Shown here: positions 11,243 through 21,154 of the stretch, piece by piece | Layout: every line of letters starts with the position of its first letter | Position numbering within the stretch: position 1 is the first letter of the stretch | Assembly: GCA_947069175.1 (NCBI GenBank) | Contig: CAMTDV010001633.1 | Span: 56,960,102-57,024,101, forward strand | Length of the DNA: 64,000 bases | From: Scalesia atractyloides | Lineage: Eukaryota; Streptophyta; Magnoliopsida; Asterales; Asteraceae | Direction of reading: 5' to 3' | Translations under genes and position numbers: made by a program | The notes under the pieces: model-generated | The model's input: the letters and a program-made list of their open reading frames with translations, nothing else | Databases searched by the model: none | Told to the model about the DNA's origin: nothing

Positions 11243-12304
11243 AAACGGGTCAGAATCGAAAGTCAAAGTAGAAGTCAAACTTTTCGAATTTCGGTTGCGA
11301 ATCGACACTAAGACTAGAAATGATGGGCTGAACATGTTCATACATGTTCTAATGTTATTTACCAATTTGTTTAAGTGTGAAAACATGTGTTTAAACATCT
11401 ATATGTGCATTTTATAAGTTTTCCAAAGAATGACATTTTGACTTCTCATTTAACATAACTTTGACCCGTCATGTGACCAACTTAACGTGATTTCCAGGAG
11501 GTGCCCTTTTAAGAGATTAACACCTACCTTATTACAATCACGTTTCCATGTTCGATTCAAACAATGGCTTGACCATAATGGTCTTAACCGAAAGTCAAAG
11601 CAAAAGTCAATTTGCTCGACTTTCGGCTAATAACTTAGCCTATAAAATGAAAGAGCTGGAAAGGAACACTTAAAAGTAATCCTTAGGAATAATAGAACTC
11701 AAAGGGAGGCCTCCTTAAGTCAGGAAGCGGCTCCAAGAGTAATAGGGAAGAAAAGAGATGGATGAGCAAAGTAGGAGGAAGTTGGAGTTGCTATATATAG
11801 TTGCAAGGAGTCCATAGGATTAGTCCAGCTGTTAAGGGATGACCTAGGATGTTTCCAAATGTCTATGGACGTGTAAGGAGCTGAACATTGGTGGCAAAAT
11901 GCGAGAAAGGTGGCACAAGGGTAGGTTGCCTTGGCTCCCAAACAAAACTACCTCTGATAGTCCCTTACAGACCATATGGCTAAGTGCTTACGTTCCATAA
12001 GCCACTCAGCGCGTCCCTGGTTTTGAATTAGTTACGGACCGTAAAGATTATACCTTGCGGTCTGTAACCGCTTGTCTGTAACAACCATTGTTCCCTTCTT
12101 ACAGTTCGTAACCACTATTGGTTATGGTCCGTAGGAGTCATTGAAAGGCCAAAAGTTTGGCATGATGACATGTTTGGTCCCTCAATAATCATAGTTTCAT
12201 AAATTGGTCAAATTAGTCCCTCTCGTCCAAATTATTAGGCATATTTGAGGGTGGACTTGACGCGTGTCATCATATGATTCAACACGAATTTCCGAGGTGT
12301 TATA
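11243..12304 (-). mobile_element. Gy2 3' LTR, truncated by Gy1
   Basis: On the minus strand it begins TATAACACCTCGG at 12304, one base from the usual TGTAACACC start, right after a purine tract. It ends abruptly at 11242/11243 where the Gy1 LTR starts, so Gy1 inserted into it and the rest should lie beyond the left edge. A minus-strand TATA word CTATATATAG is at 11800-11791. Upstream of it, at 11963-12134, six variants of TTACGGACCGTAA are clustered. A nearly perfect copy is at 12032-12044. Confidence 0.7.
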
Positions 12305-12319
12305 TCCTCACCCCCCTTA
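12305..12319 (-). other. Gy2 polypurine tract
   Basis: The minus strand reads TTAAGGGGGGTGAGGA immediately before the LTR start. Confidence 0.75.
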
Positions 12320-12329
12320 AAAGAAATCT

Positions 12330-12717
12330 CATCCTCTAGATTTTTATTTAAAAAGATAGGGATACTTTTGTAGCATATTGGACTCAACTTCCCATGTATA
12401 TTCAGGGGCTCGACGAGATCACATTTAACTTTCACAATTGGTATTTTCTTCTTTCGAGGCTTCTTAACTTGTCAATCCTCGATCAAAATCGGTTTCTCAA
12501 TAAACCTCAGGTTTTAATCAATCTGTATATCATGGTGCGACATTGCTAGCAATTCAACTGCTAGACATTTCTTTAAATTGCATATGTGGAATACTTCATG
12601 GATTCCACTGAGTTCCTCTGGTAGCTTAAGTCTGTAAGCTACAGAACCGACACATTTCGTAATTTCGAATGGTCCAATGTATCTCGGGCTCAATTTTCCC
12701 TTCTTTCCAAATCTCAT
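12330..12717 (-). pseudogene. Gy2 integrase C-terminus, chromodomain-like tail
   Basis: The frame 12717-12514 encodes GKLSPRYIGPFEI and SVAYRLKLPEEL, the GPY/F-like integrase C-terminal module of chromovirus gypsy elements, then IHEVFHICNLKKC. The tail resumes in another frame to about 12340 with KKIPIVKVKCDLVEP. The family's tail resembles a chromodomain and is thought to help target integration. Several stops and shifts separate the pieces. Gy3 keeps the intact equivalent at about 42420-42810. Confidence 0.7.
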
Positions 12718-12719
12718 TA

Positions 12720-13660
12720 CACCTTTCTAGTGTGATACTTTTAACATGACTTTTCCCCTATTTGGAAATGAAGAGGTTTACGCCTCTTGTCAGCTTAACT
12801 CTTCTGCCCTGGAAGCTTTGAGACAATCACGGATTTGTATAATCTTCTTCATGGTCTCTCTTGATAGTTGGGCTTCCCCAACTTCAGCCCAACAAATGGG
12901 CGTTCTGCACTTTCTCCCATACAAAGCTTCAAATGGAGCGGTCTTAATGCTAGTATGATAACTGTTGTAATAAGAGAATTCTATTAGGGGTAAGTGGTCA
13001 TCCCAACTACCTCCTAAATCAATAACACATGCTCTCAGCATGTCTTCCAATGTTTGAATGGTACGCTCACTCTGTCCATCAGTCTGTGGATGATAAGCCG
13101 TACTGAAATTTAGTCTCGTGCCTAATGATTGCTGGAAACTTTTCCAGAAATGATAGATGTATCTAATGTCTCTATCAGATACAATAGATACTAGCATGCC
13201 ATGTAGGGACACAATCTCGTCCACATATAACTTAGCCAACTTGTCGAAGCTATATGTCTCCTTTATGGGCAAGAAATATGCTGACTTTGTCAGTCTATCA
13301 ACGATAACCCAAATCGTGTCATTGCCATGTTTGGTCTTTGGTAACTTGATAATCAGATTCATAGTTACCATCTCCCACTTCCACGTGGGGATTTCCAGTT
13401 GTTGTAGCAGTCCTGACGGTTTCTGATGTTCAGCTTTTATTTGCGAACACGTCAGACATTTAGCTACATAAGTGGCTACGGATTTCTTCATATCCATCTA
13501 CCAATAATTCTTTTTCAAATCCAGGTACATTTTGTCTCCTCTAGGATGTACATAATATCTAGATTTATGAACTTCCTGGAGAATCAGATCTCTGATTCCT
13601 CCAAAGATGGGAACCCGTATACGATTATTAAATCTCAAGATTCCTTCTTTCCCAGGTGTT
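12720..13660 (-). pseudogene. Gy2 integrase core
   Basis: The HHCC zinc region is visible as EVHKSRYYVHP with CLTCSQIK downstream, with a stop at about 13500 between them. The main frame 13497-12790 (235 residues) covers the DDE core. Landmarks are IWVIVDRLTKSA, SIVSDRDI (second Asp), QTDGQSERTIQTLE (Glu) and APFEALYGRKC. Where this family usually has the first catalytic Asp, the sequence is VTMNLIIKLP, an Asn. Integrase inserts element cDNA into the chromosome; this copy could not. Confidence 0.85.
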
Positions 13661-14160
13661 AATGTTCAACAGTTCCACCTAGTTCCTCGGAACGTTTGCC
13701 TCTAATAAGGCTTGCTTCTGTGCATCTAACAACTTCGCGTTCAGACCGATATGTAGCTTAATGCTTTTGGCGTTAACCCTTATAGGTTTAACCCTTTCTT
13801 TGCTACTCAAAGCATCAACAACTACATTTGACGAAGGTCTCCATCCAACGGCGTTGTCGCATGTTCAAATCTTTCTGACTAAACAGATGTTGGAGACTTT
13901 TGTGGTCAGTGTATATAACACAATTCATGCCATACAAATAGTGTCTCCACTACTTTTTGTGCAAATACTACGGCACCCAATTCCAAATCATGGGTGGTGT
14001 AATTCTTTTCGTGCACTTTGAGTTGTCGTGATGCAAATGCAATCACCTTGCCTCTTTGCATGAGTACACAACCCATACTTGTGTGCGAGGCATCACAATA
14101 TACGACGAAATCCTCAATACCCTCAGGTAGAGTTAACACAGGAGCATTGCCCAACTTGTG
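13661..14160 (-). pseudogene. Gy2 RNase H region
   Basis: The frame 14154-13906 encodes VVYCDASHTSMGCVLMQRGK and ASRQLKVHEKNYTTHDLEL, the RNase H domain that follows RT in gypsy pol. It removes the RNA strand during cDNA synthesis. The frame is lost after FAQKVVETLF, and only fragments continue toward integrase. Confidence 0.75.
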
Positions 14161-15170
14161 CTTTAATATCTAAAAAGATTCTTGTTGTTTAGGACCCAGA
14201 CATACTTGACATTCTTATGGGTCAGAGTAGTTAAATGAGTGGCTATACAAGAAAGTTATCAATGAACCTTCTATAATAACCAGCCAGTCCTAAGAAACTA
14301 CAAATCTCAGACGGAGTCTTAGGTACTTCCCAGTTCATGATAGCTTCAATCTTGGTGGGATCCACTTGGATACCACGCTCACTAACCACATGTCCAAGGA
14401 ATTGGACTTCTCGAAGCAAGAATTCACACTTGGAGAACTTAGCATAGAGTTTCTCCTTCCTTAAAAGTTCTAGTATACACCGCAAATGTTTCTCGTGATC
14501 AGCTTGATTACAAGAATAAATAAGTATATCGTCTATAAAGACAATGAAAAACTTATCCAAATACGGTTTGCAGACTCTATTCATGAGATCCATGAATGCT
14601 GCAGGTGCATTAGTGAGCCCAAAAGGCATCACTAGGAATTCATAATGGTCATATCTAGTCCTAAAGGCAGTCTTGGAACATCTTCATTCCTGACCTTCAG
14701 TTGATGATAACCCGACCTCAAGTTGATCTTAGAAAATAGTTAGCTCCCTGTAGTTGGTCGAACAAATCGTCGATCCTGGGTAGCGGATAACGATTCTTGA
14801 TCATTATCTTCTTAAGCTCGAGGCAGTCAATGCACATCCGCATTGAACCATCTTTCTTCTTGACGAATAGAATAGGAGCTCCCCAGGGCGAGGAACTCGG
14901 CTGAATAAAGCCTTTCTCCAAAAGCACATCTAATTGTGCCCTCAGTTCTTTCATCTCAGTTGGTGCTAATCGGTATGGAGCTCTAGCTATAGGGGCGGCT
15001 CCAGGTAAGACGTCGATCCTAAACTCAACATGTCTCTCCGGAAGTAGACCGGGTAAATCTTCAAGGAATACATCTGGATACTCTGATATAATTGGTGTGT
15101 CTTTGATTTTTGGTTTTGGCTCTTCATAGTTAATTGTGCCATGTAGATAACAAAACCTCTTTTCATACAC
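14161..15170 (-). pseudogene. Gy2 reverse transcriptase
   Basis: Frame 15170-14718 encodes LPGLLPERHVEFRIDVLPG, then ILFVKKKDGSMRMCIDCLEL and NRYPLPRIDDLFDQLQGA (fingers and palm). A break near 14720 shifts the frame. Frame 14632-14243 has MPFGLTNAPAAFMDLMNRV and the catalytic VFIDDILIY at about 14520-14545, then KCEFLLREVQFLGHVVSERG and FLGLAGYYRRF. Motifs are in normal order but spread over two or more frames. Confidence 0.85.
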
Positions 15171-15600
15171 TTGGATGCCTTAAGTAGAGATACTTTCTCA
15201 AGCAAACCATAATGTAGGTCTCCATGGATGGTGATCATTTCACCAGATGGGGTTTTAATCTTGATAATTTTCTTATCGCAGGCAATACGGGCTTGGTTAT
15301 AGATAACCAACCCATGCCTAAAACTATATCGAACCCCGCCAAATTCATTGTCAAAAGAGAAATAGGAATAAAAGGACTCTTAATGGATATAACGCATCCA
15401 TCAAGAATTGTGGAGGCTAGTTCTATACTACCATTAGCCATTTCAACCTTGTATGTTATATCTAACGCTCTAATGGGCAAGTTTAATAGTTTACTAAACT
15501 TATGATCAATAAGGATTTATCAGCTCCGGAATCGAATAAAATTCTAGCAAATACATCATTTACGAGAAACGTGCCCGTAGTGACGTTTGTATCCTTAACT
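15171..15600 (-). pseudogene. Gy2 aspartic protease region
   Basis: FARILFDSGADKS is encoded near 15511-15550 and carries the D-S-G catalytic triplet of retroelement proteases. After a one-base shift, frame 15480-15235 continues with TYKVEMANGSIELA and AGFDIVLGMGWLS, the typical second half of the gypsy protease. It then leads into the RT linker through another shift at about 15170-15235. The enzyme cleaves Gag-Pol. Confidence 0.75.
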
Positions 15601-15659
15601 GCTTCCTTTGTAGTTAGCTGGAAAGCTCTAGAATTGGTCTTCTTTGCCTCTCCAGACTT

Positions 15660-15905
15660 AGCAGTACTCTCGGTATTGCGCTTAGGGCAGTTAGTCTTTA
15701 TGTGGCCCTTTTCACCACATCCGAAGCAAACTGCATTCTTCGAATCTTTACATTCGTGGGATTGATGCCTAGTCCTCTTGCAAACTCCACACTGCTTAGA
15801 CTGCTTATTAGTCCGACACTGTCCCTAATGTCGTCTTTCACAAGTTTTACACGCTGGTATTTCATCAGACATGTTCTGGTTCTTATGGAACCAAAACTTT
15901 CCCTT
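15660..15905 (-). pseudogene. Gy2 gag zinc knuckles
   Basis: The minus strand encodes CGVCKRTRHQSHEC and CFGCGEKGHIKTNC, two CCHC nucleic-acid-binding knuckles, followed by a basic stretch leading to the protease. An in-frame stop precedes the first knuckle near 15825. Confidence 0.7.
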
Positions 15906-15907
15906 TT

Positions 15908-16780
15908 TTAACTTCTGGAAGCAACCATCCTCCGCTTCTTCTTACCGTCATTCTCGATCTTAAGCGATCTCAGTCTCACTTCTTCCTGAGTGAGAGAAAG
16001 GGATAGGTCCACAACGGACCTGAAAGTAGTGGGATTTGATGCCTTCACCATTCCTTTAATCTCAGGTGCGAGCCCACCAATGAAATGCGCAATGCGTTTG
16101 GGTTCGGGAGTAATCAGGTATGGAACCAATCTGGATAATGAGTTGTAGTTGGACACATACTTCCAACGATCCAGATTCTTCATGGTAAGAGACAGAAAAT
16201 CTGACTCTACCTTCTCCACCTCATGCGGTGGACAGTAAGTCTCGCTAATCAGGTCCACAAACTTGGACCATTTTATATTATACAGGGATACTTTCCCTAT
16301 CGATTGAATCATCGCCTTTCACCATGCCAGGGCATCGTCCTTAAACGATTGAGAGACATATTTAACCACATCCTTATCAGCACATCCGCTGATATCAACT
16401 ACTGTTTCCATCTCATCGAGCCATTTCATGGCATCGATGGCTCCTTTCTCTCCTGTGAGATCTCTGGGCTTGCAAAATACAAAGTATTTGTATGAACACC
16501 CATCTTTAATCGTTCGGGTTTTCTCTTTCTTATCATGACTGGGTTCACTCCTCACATTTGACGAGTGAACTGGGCTCTCCTTACGAACTGAGGATTGTGG
16601 AATGGATAAGGGTTTTGAGCGAGTAGTACTCAACTCCTTATGATTAGCTATGAATGCATTCATAGCCTTGTCTACTTCAGCGGCAATCATGGCCTAGATA
16701 TTAACTCCCTCGCCATTGTGATTATCATTCACATTATCATTATCAATGCGTCTGCTGTTGGCTTCATCAGAATGAGCCAT
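15908..16780 (-). pseudogene. Gy2 gag
   Basis: The start MAHSDEANSRR is at 16780 and is soon followed by a stop near 16695. The next frame, 16690-16319, carries KPRDLTGEKGAIDAMKWLDE and VKYVSQSFKDDALAW. After another stop, 16312-15908 carries FVDLISETYCPPHEVEKVES, a variant of the gag signature. The pieces are collinear, so this was one capsid protein now broken by at least two stops. Confidence 0.75.
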
Positions 16781-16783
16781 GTT

Positions 16784-18119
16784 GTATGTTGGGTACTAAA
16801 TACCAAAATAGATATGCATTAGCCTTGGTATTATTAAACTATATAGGCTTGTAAAGTTTGGATATATAAATCCTTCTCCTTTTTGGACCAGTGTGCATAA
16901 TTTCACATCTGTCAGGCTTTAACATTTCAAATGAATGTTATATAAAGTATCTAAGTATAATGTGCCTAGGTCTCATAGGACCATCAAGGGTAAAACTAAA
17001 TTTGGACATAGTCAATATGTTATTGGACATTGGATCATGAAGTCACAACTGTCATTGTCATATTTGATGATAATAAGTAGCTCATAGGCTCATCACAAAG
17101 GACATTTAAAATATGGCACATTAGCCTGTCACGAAGGACATGAAAATATAGCACAATGGCTAGTCACAAGGATTTTTAGAATATAAGCTGCGATCTCATT
17201 TGATCAAGGGGCTTTAAGGTTTGAACATAATTCAGTACCTTTGGACAGGGAGTCATAAGACTACATCGGTCATTGTCATAATGACAATAAAATATAGCCC
17301 GTAGGCAAATTGATTGACATCACATAGGATGTTAAAATAGGAAATCATCGCACTACTGATATTACTCATGATCTTATTTATCATATAGACTATAAGGATT
17401 GAGCATAGCCCACCACCTTGGACAGGGAACCATAAGGTTACAACTGTCATTGTCTCAATAGACATTAAAATATAGCCCGCAGGCAATTTATCACTATGGA
17501 TGTTAAATATGATCAAGGCATTGATGATATTAGCCAAGATCAAATTCGATCACATAGGCTTTAAGGCTTGGACATAGTCCATCACCTAGATGACTAGTGT
17601 GGTTTCTCATGTCAAGCTGTCAGGAGTATTAACATTACTCGAATGTTAACACATTATAATTATCTTAATGGTTTGAATAATAAAAGTCATCATCACATTT
17701 GACCATTATGACTTTGAGGCTTGAACATTGTTCACCGCCTCGGGATAGAAGGGCTTACTTCCTTAACTATCATGATAGAAGGGTTATTCTTCCTTAACTA
17801 TCTTTCATAATTGTCAAATAATATGGACATTGCCAATTGGCTTGATCAAAACCATTAAGATGATCTTTTGGAATTATATAGCAGATCAATAAAATTCGAA
17901 TTAAAATCGAGACGATCGCTTGAAAAGAATGAATACATATATATTAAATAATTCCAAAACTTTCATTTAAACGATAGCAAATTACAAAATTTTCCTTAAA
18001 AAGGGCTTTGAGATAATTAAGCTAATTGCCCACGCAGGGACTAAAAGGAAACATACTTGTCAACACATGGACTTTTGAAATTTAAATAAAATACAAAAAT
18101 AAAAGAAAATTTTTAGCAT
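16784..18119. repeat. Degenerate ~190-bp repeats upstream of Gy2 gag
   Basis: Between about 16960 and 17640 a block recurs at least three or four times with drift: GGACATAGTC or similar, ACCTTGGACAGGGAGTCATA, AAGACTACATCGGTCATTGTCA, AAAATATAGCCCGTAGGC. Starts lie near 17005, 17220, 17405 and 17570. No gene is visible. The Gy2 5' LTR and primer site should lie to the right of gag, but I could not locate them. From 17640 to 18119 I see nothing nameable. Confidence 0.55.
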
Positions 18120-18597
18120 CTCTCATTCCCCTCACTAGCTTGGTGAGCTTCTTAAAGAACTTATTTGTCTTATTCTCCGTCTTTTCAGGCTGACGCTGAA
18201 TTTATTACGCTCGTTCTAAAACTTGATTTATAGTATCAAGTTGTGGCGGTGGTTGGGCATTCGGAGCAACAGGATACGGGTACCCATAACTTGGATATCC
18301 CGTAGTTGGGTAAACTGGTGTGAAGGGAGATGGGTACAAAGCGTTATGCATGACTGCTTGCATATATGGGTCATATGATGGTGCTTGATAATTTAAGTCC
18401 ATTGGCCTAGACGGGTTTAAAGGATTATGTCCAGACGTCTCTGGATATGTAGGAATTGGGTTATCAAAACTCGATGGTGGTGATTGAACCACAATTTATG
18501 GTGTTGAGTCAACCACAGGGGTAGTATTCGAGGGTCCACCCATTTGTATGTTAGTCCATCCGTGAATTTCGCGGGTTCTTAAACTAGTAGTATTCAT
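18120..18597 (-). pseudogene. Proline/tyrosine-rich reading frame, unrecognised
   Basis: A minus-strand frame starts MNTTSLRTREIHGW at 18597, meets one stop near 18498 and continues as 95 residues to 18205. It is rich in Pro, Tyr and Ser (TTGYPSYGYPYPVAPNAQPP). A short basic stretch, NKTNKFFKKLTKLVRGM, follows in another frame at about 18135-18180. It might be the N-terminus of a retroelement gag or an unrelated ORF of the element around it. I do not recognise it, and no catalytic motif is visible. Confidence 0.4.
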
Positions 18598-19446
18598 AAT
18601 AGTTATAGATAATTATTTGTGTCAAAATGTAATAGAAATTCGTATTTAAGATTTGCTTGCAACTCGTGAATTTCTATCTTTATTATTTATCTACTATAAT
18701 ATTCTTTGAATTCCTTGAAGGATTCACTACATTGAAATAAAGTTAAATATCTTTGCTTAAGAGAAACTTCATTCCAGCTCTATTCAAACCAACATGTGTG
18801 CCCTTGAAATAAATATTAATCTGCCTGCTCACACTCATAATACAACTATTATGTCAAATGCTGCATTGCCACGAATGAGAGAGTGCTCGATATTTACAAT
18901 AAAACCCGACCCTAATTCGGTTAATTTGCATTTTTATAACATCAAGAACAAAAATCAAATTAAACCATCCAATCCAATCCAATCAGCCATGTGCAATTTT
19001 GCCCAATTTTTAATTCAACCCGTTAACTTTAAAAAAATGAATACTAAGTTGTATTATGATAGGTTTTTTTTTCTTTTTTAATAAATGAAGTTGTATTTAT
19101 ATTTGTATCGTAAAATCAGTGCCGTATCATTGTCCTAATGAATCAATACCGACCGAACCTGAATTCCCACCCATCATGCTAGGAATCCGACTAAGTATTA
19201 TTATAAAAAGTAGTAAAATTTGTATGCTAGAGGAGTTAAAGTTGAGAATTGAGATATCATTCCACCAAACTTAGTCATAGTGGGAAATGGGCTTTTGAAA
19301 AGAAATACCAAATTTGGTCAACAAACTTGCTCATGCTTCAAGCAATGGTTGGTTTGGTAGACGCATAAACTATCATTAAAGTTATTTACTTATACAAAAA
19401 TGGCCATGCTACAATGTATAACCACATATATTCTCAATCCATAGAA
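18598..19446. other. No gene seen
   Basis: AT-rich sequence with an imperfect inverted repeat near 18640-18695 (TAGAAATTC and GAATTTCTA arms). The 95-residue frame at 18794-19081 has no motif and looks fortuitous. Confidence 0.5.
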
Positions 19447-20409
19447 ATGAAAAACTTAGCAACTACGGGAATGAGAAGCGGTGCATCGATTGATGAAAAT
19501 GAGGAATAAGAGATTTCAAAAGCGGCTTTTGCATCGTTTCAAGCCCGTGAAGAAGAGATAGAGAAGAAGAAAATGATGGTCAAGGAGAAGGTCGAGTTGA
19601 AATTGGGCCGAGCGGAAGAAGAAACCCGACGTTTGGCCCAAGTTTGGGAAGTAAGTCCATCCCTTAATCATAAACGTGTCATCTTAAACAAAACGTGTCA
19701 TTTAATAATTATGCGAGTCTCGTCTTAAAAAAAAAACATGTTACACAAATTATATAAGTAAACAAAAAGACTACTTTTAAAACATACAATCTTCTAACTC
19801 GTCTTTACTCAAATATGCAAATTATTGTTCGAATAATATTTATAATATTTATCTTTTGGTTATAACTGGTTTATTAATTACTCATAAAATTTAAGGAAAA
19901 TAATAACTTGTTTGTGGTTCTAAGGTATCCAATACTATATCTCATATTAAAAACCTTAAGATTATTATCATAATTAGGCAGGTTTTTATATCATAGTTAG
20001 CGCGTTAATTGTTTTTTATTTAGAGAGAAAAAAAAACAATACTTTGTTTGCGGGTCAACTCATGTGAGAGCCATTTTGTCACGTACATTAGGAATTATCT
20101 GTTTTGACGTGTTACCAATCCTTCCATCTTGTAACCTCTACAACAAAACAAAGTAACATAATTTAAAAAAAAAGTCAAATAGATCCTATTTAAACAAAGT
20201 AACCTAATGTTATCTAAAACGTTTTGTTTTATTTGTGTAAAAACATATTTCTATCATTTTTTTGTTTTTTGTTTTAATTGTGTAAAAACATATTTCAGGA
20301 GCTTGAAGTTTTAACAGATCCTATGAGAAAAGAAGTAGCAACGGTTAGAAAAAAGATAGACGTGGCTAACCGTGAAGTGAGATCACTGGGTCAAAGCTGC
20401 CAGAAAAGG
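19447..20409 (+). pseudogene. RAB6-interacting-golgin-like gene fragment, two exons
   Basis: Exon one, 19447-19650, encodes MKNLATTGMRSGAS, an in-frame stop, then FASFQAREEEIEKKKMMVKE and LGRAEEETRRLAQVWE. It ends at GAA|GTAAGT. Exon two, 20299-20409, begins after TATTTCAG and encodes ELEVLTDPMRKEVATVRKKI through GQSCQKR, ending AGG|GTATGT. Charged heptad-like coiled coil plus the DPMRKEV and KKID words match, from memory, the plant golgin/GORAB-like family, which binds RAB6 at the Golgi. Splice phase is 0 at the joint. One stop, no visible later exons and no upstream part indicate a pseudogene or captured fragment. Confidence 0.65.
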
Positions 20410-21154
20410 GTATGTTTAAACAAAACATCGAACCGAATATTTTTTTATCGACCAACTAAATCATCGAAAAACATCCTAGGATGTCCTCAATCGAGCAAAT
20501 GTATCACCTCTTCCGTAATCATGTGAACACATTTCCTTCCATGCTCACTACCCAAAATTTGTTTGTTAACGATGAGAAAATCTTGAATGGAAAATACGAA
20601 TATCGACGGTTGTTTGCCCCAACTACTTATTTACTGCCACACAATTGATGCTATAATTCAAGGGCGGATTTAGCCCACATTTGTGGGTTTCCAGGAACCT
20701 TATAGAATTAAAAAAAATAGTAGGAATTAAAGATAATTTACCAAAAGAAACCTATTAGAATAAAATTCTGGATCCGCCAATGCTATAACTGTTTGTCTTT
20801 TTTAGCATGCTGTGATGAAGAAATATTTACAAAATTTTGTATTTTTACTTAAAAATACGAAGGTTATTACATAAATAACTATAAAATTAATTTATTTATG
20901 TGTTTTTTTCACATGTCTGATTGTAATATAACCTACACGTAAAAGAAACAAATATACATTGCATTTCTATTATTTTCTTTTAGTTTAAAAGGTTTTTAAG
21001 ATTAAAATAATGAATGAGTTGAGTTATAATACAAAAATTTAAAAATAAGAAGTGTAAGAAGTCATCAGGAGTGACAAGTGTTCTAGAAGGATTCAAGTGG
21101 GAAGGGTAATTTTGTCTACAAGAGGAAAGAAAATATGCACATGCAAGTCACATG
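20410..21154. other. No gene; small DNA-transposon-like relic
   Basis: At about 20661-20787 the ends GGGCGGATTTAGCCCAC and TGGATCCGCCAATGCT are inverted (GGCGGAT/ATCCGCC). This suggests a short terminal-inverted-repeat relic of about 125 bp. The rest is AT-rich and featureless. Confidence 0.35.
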
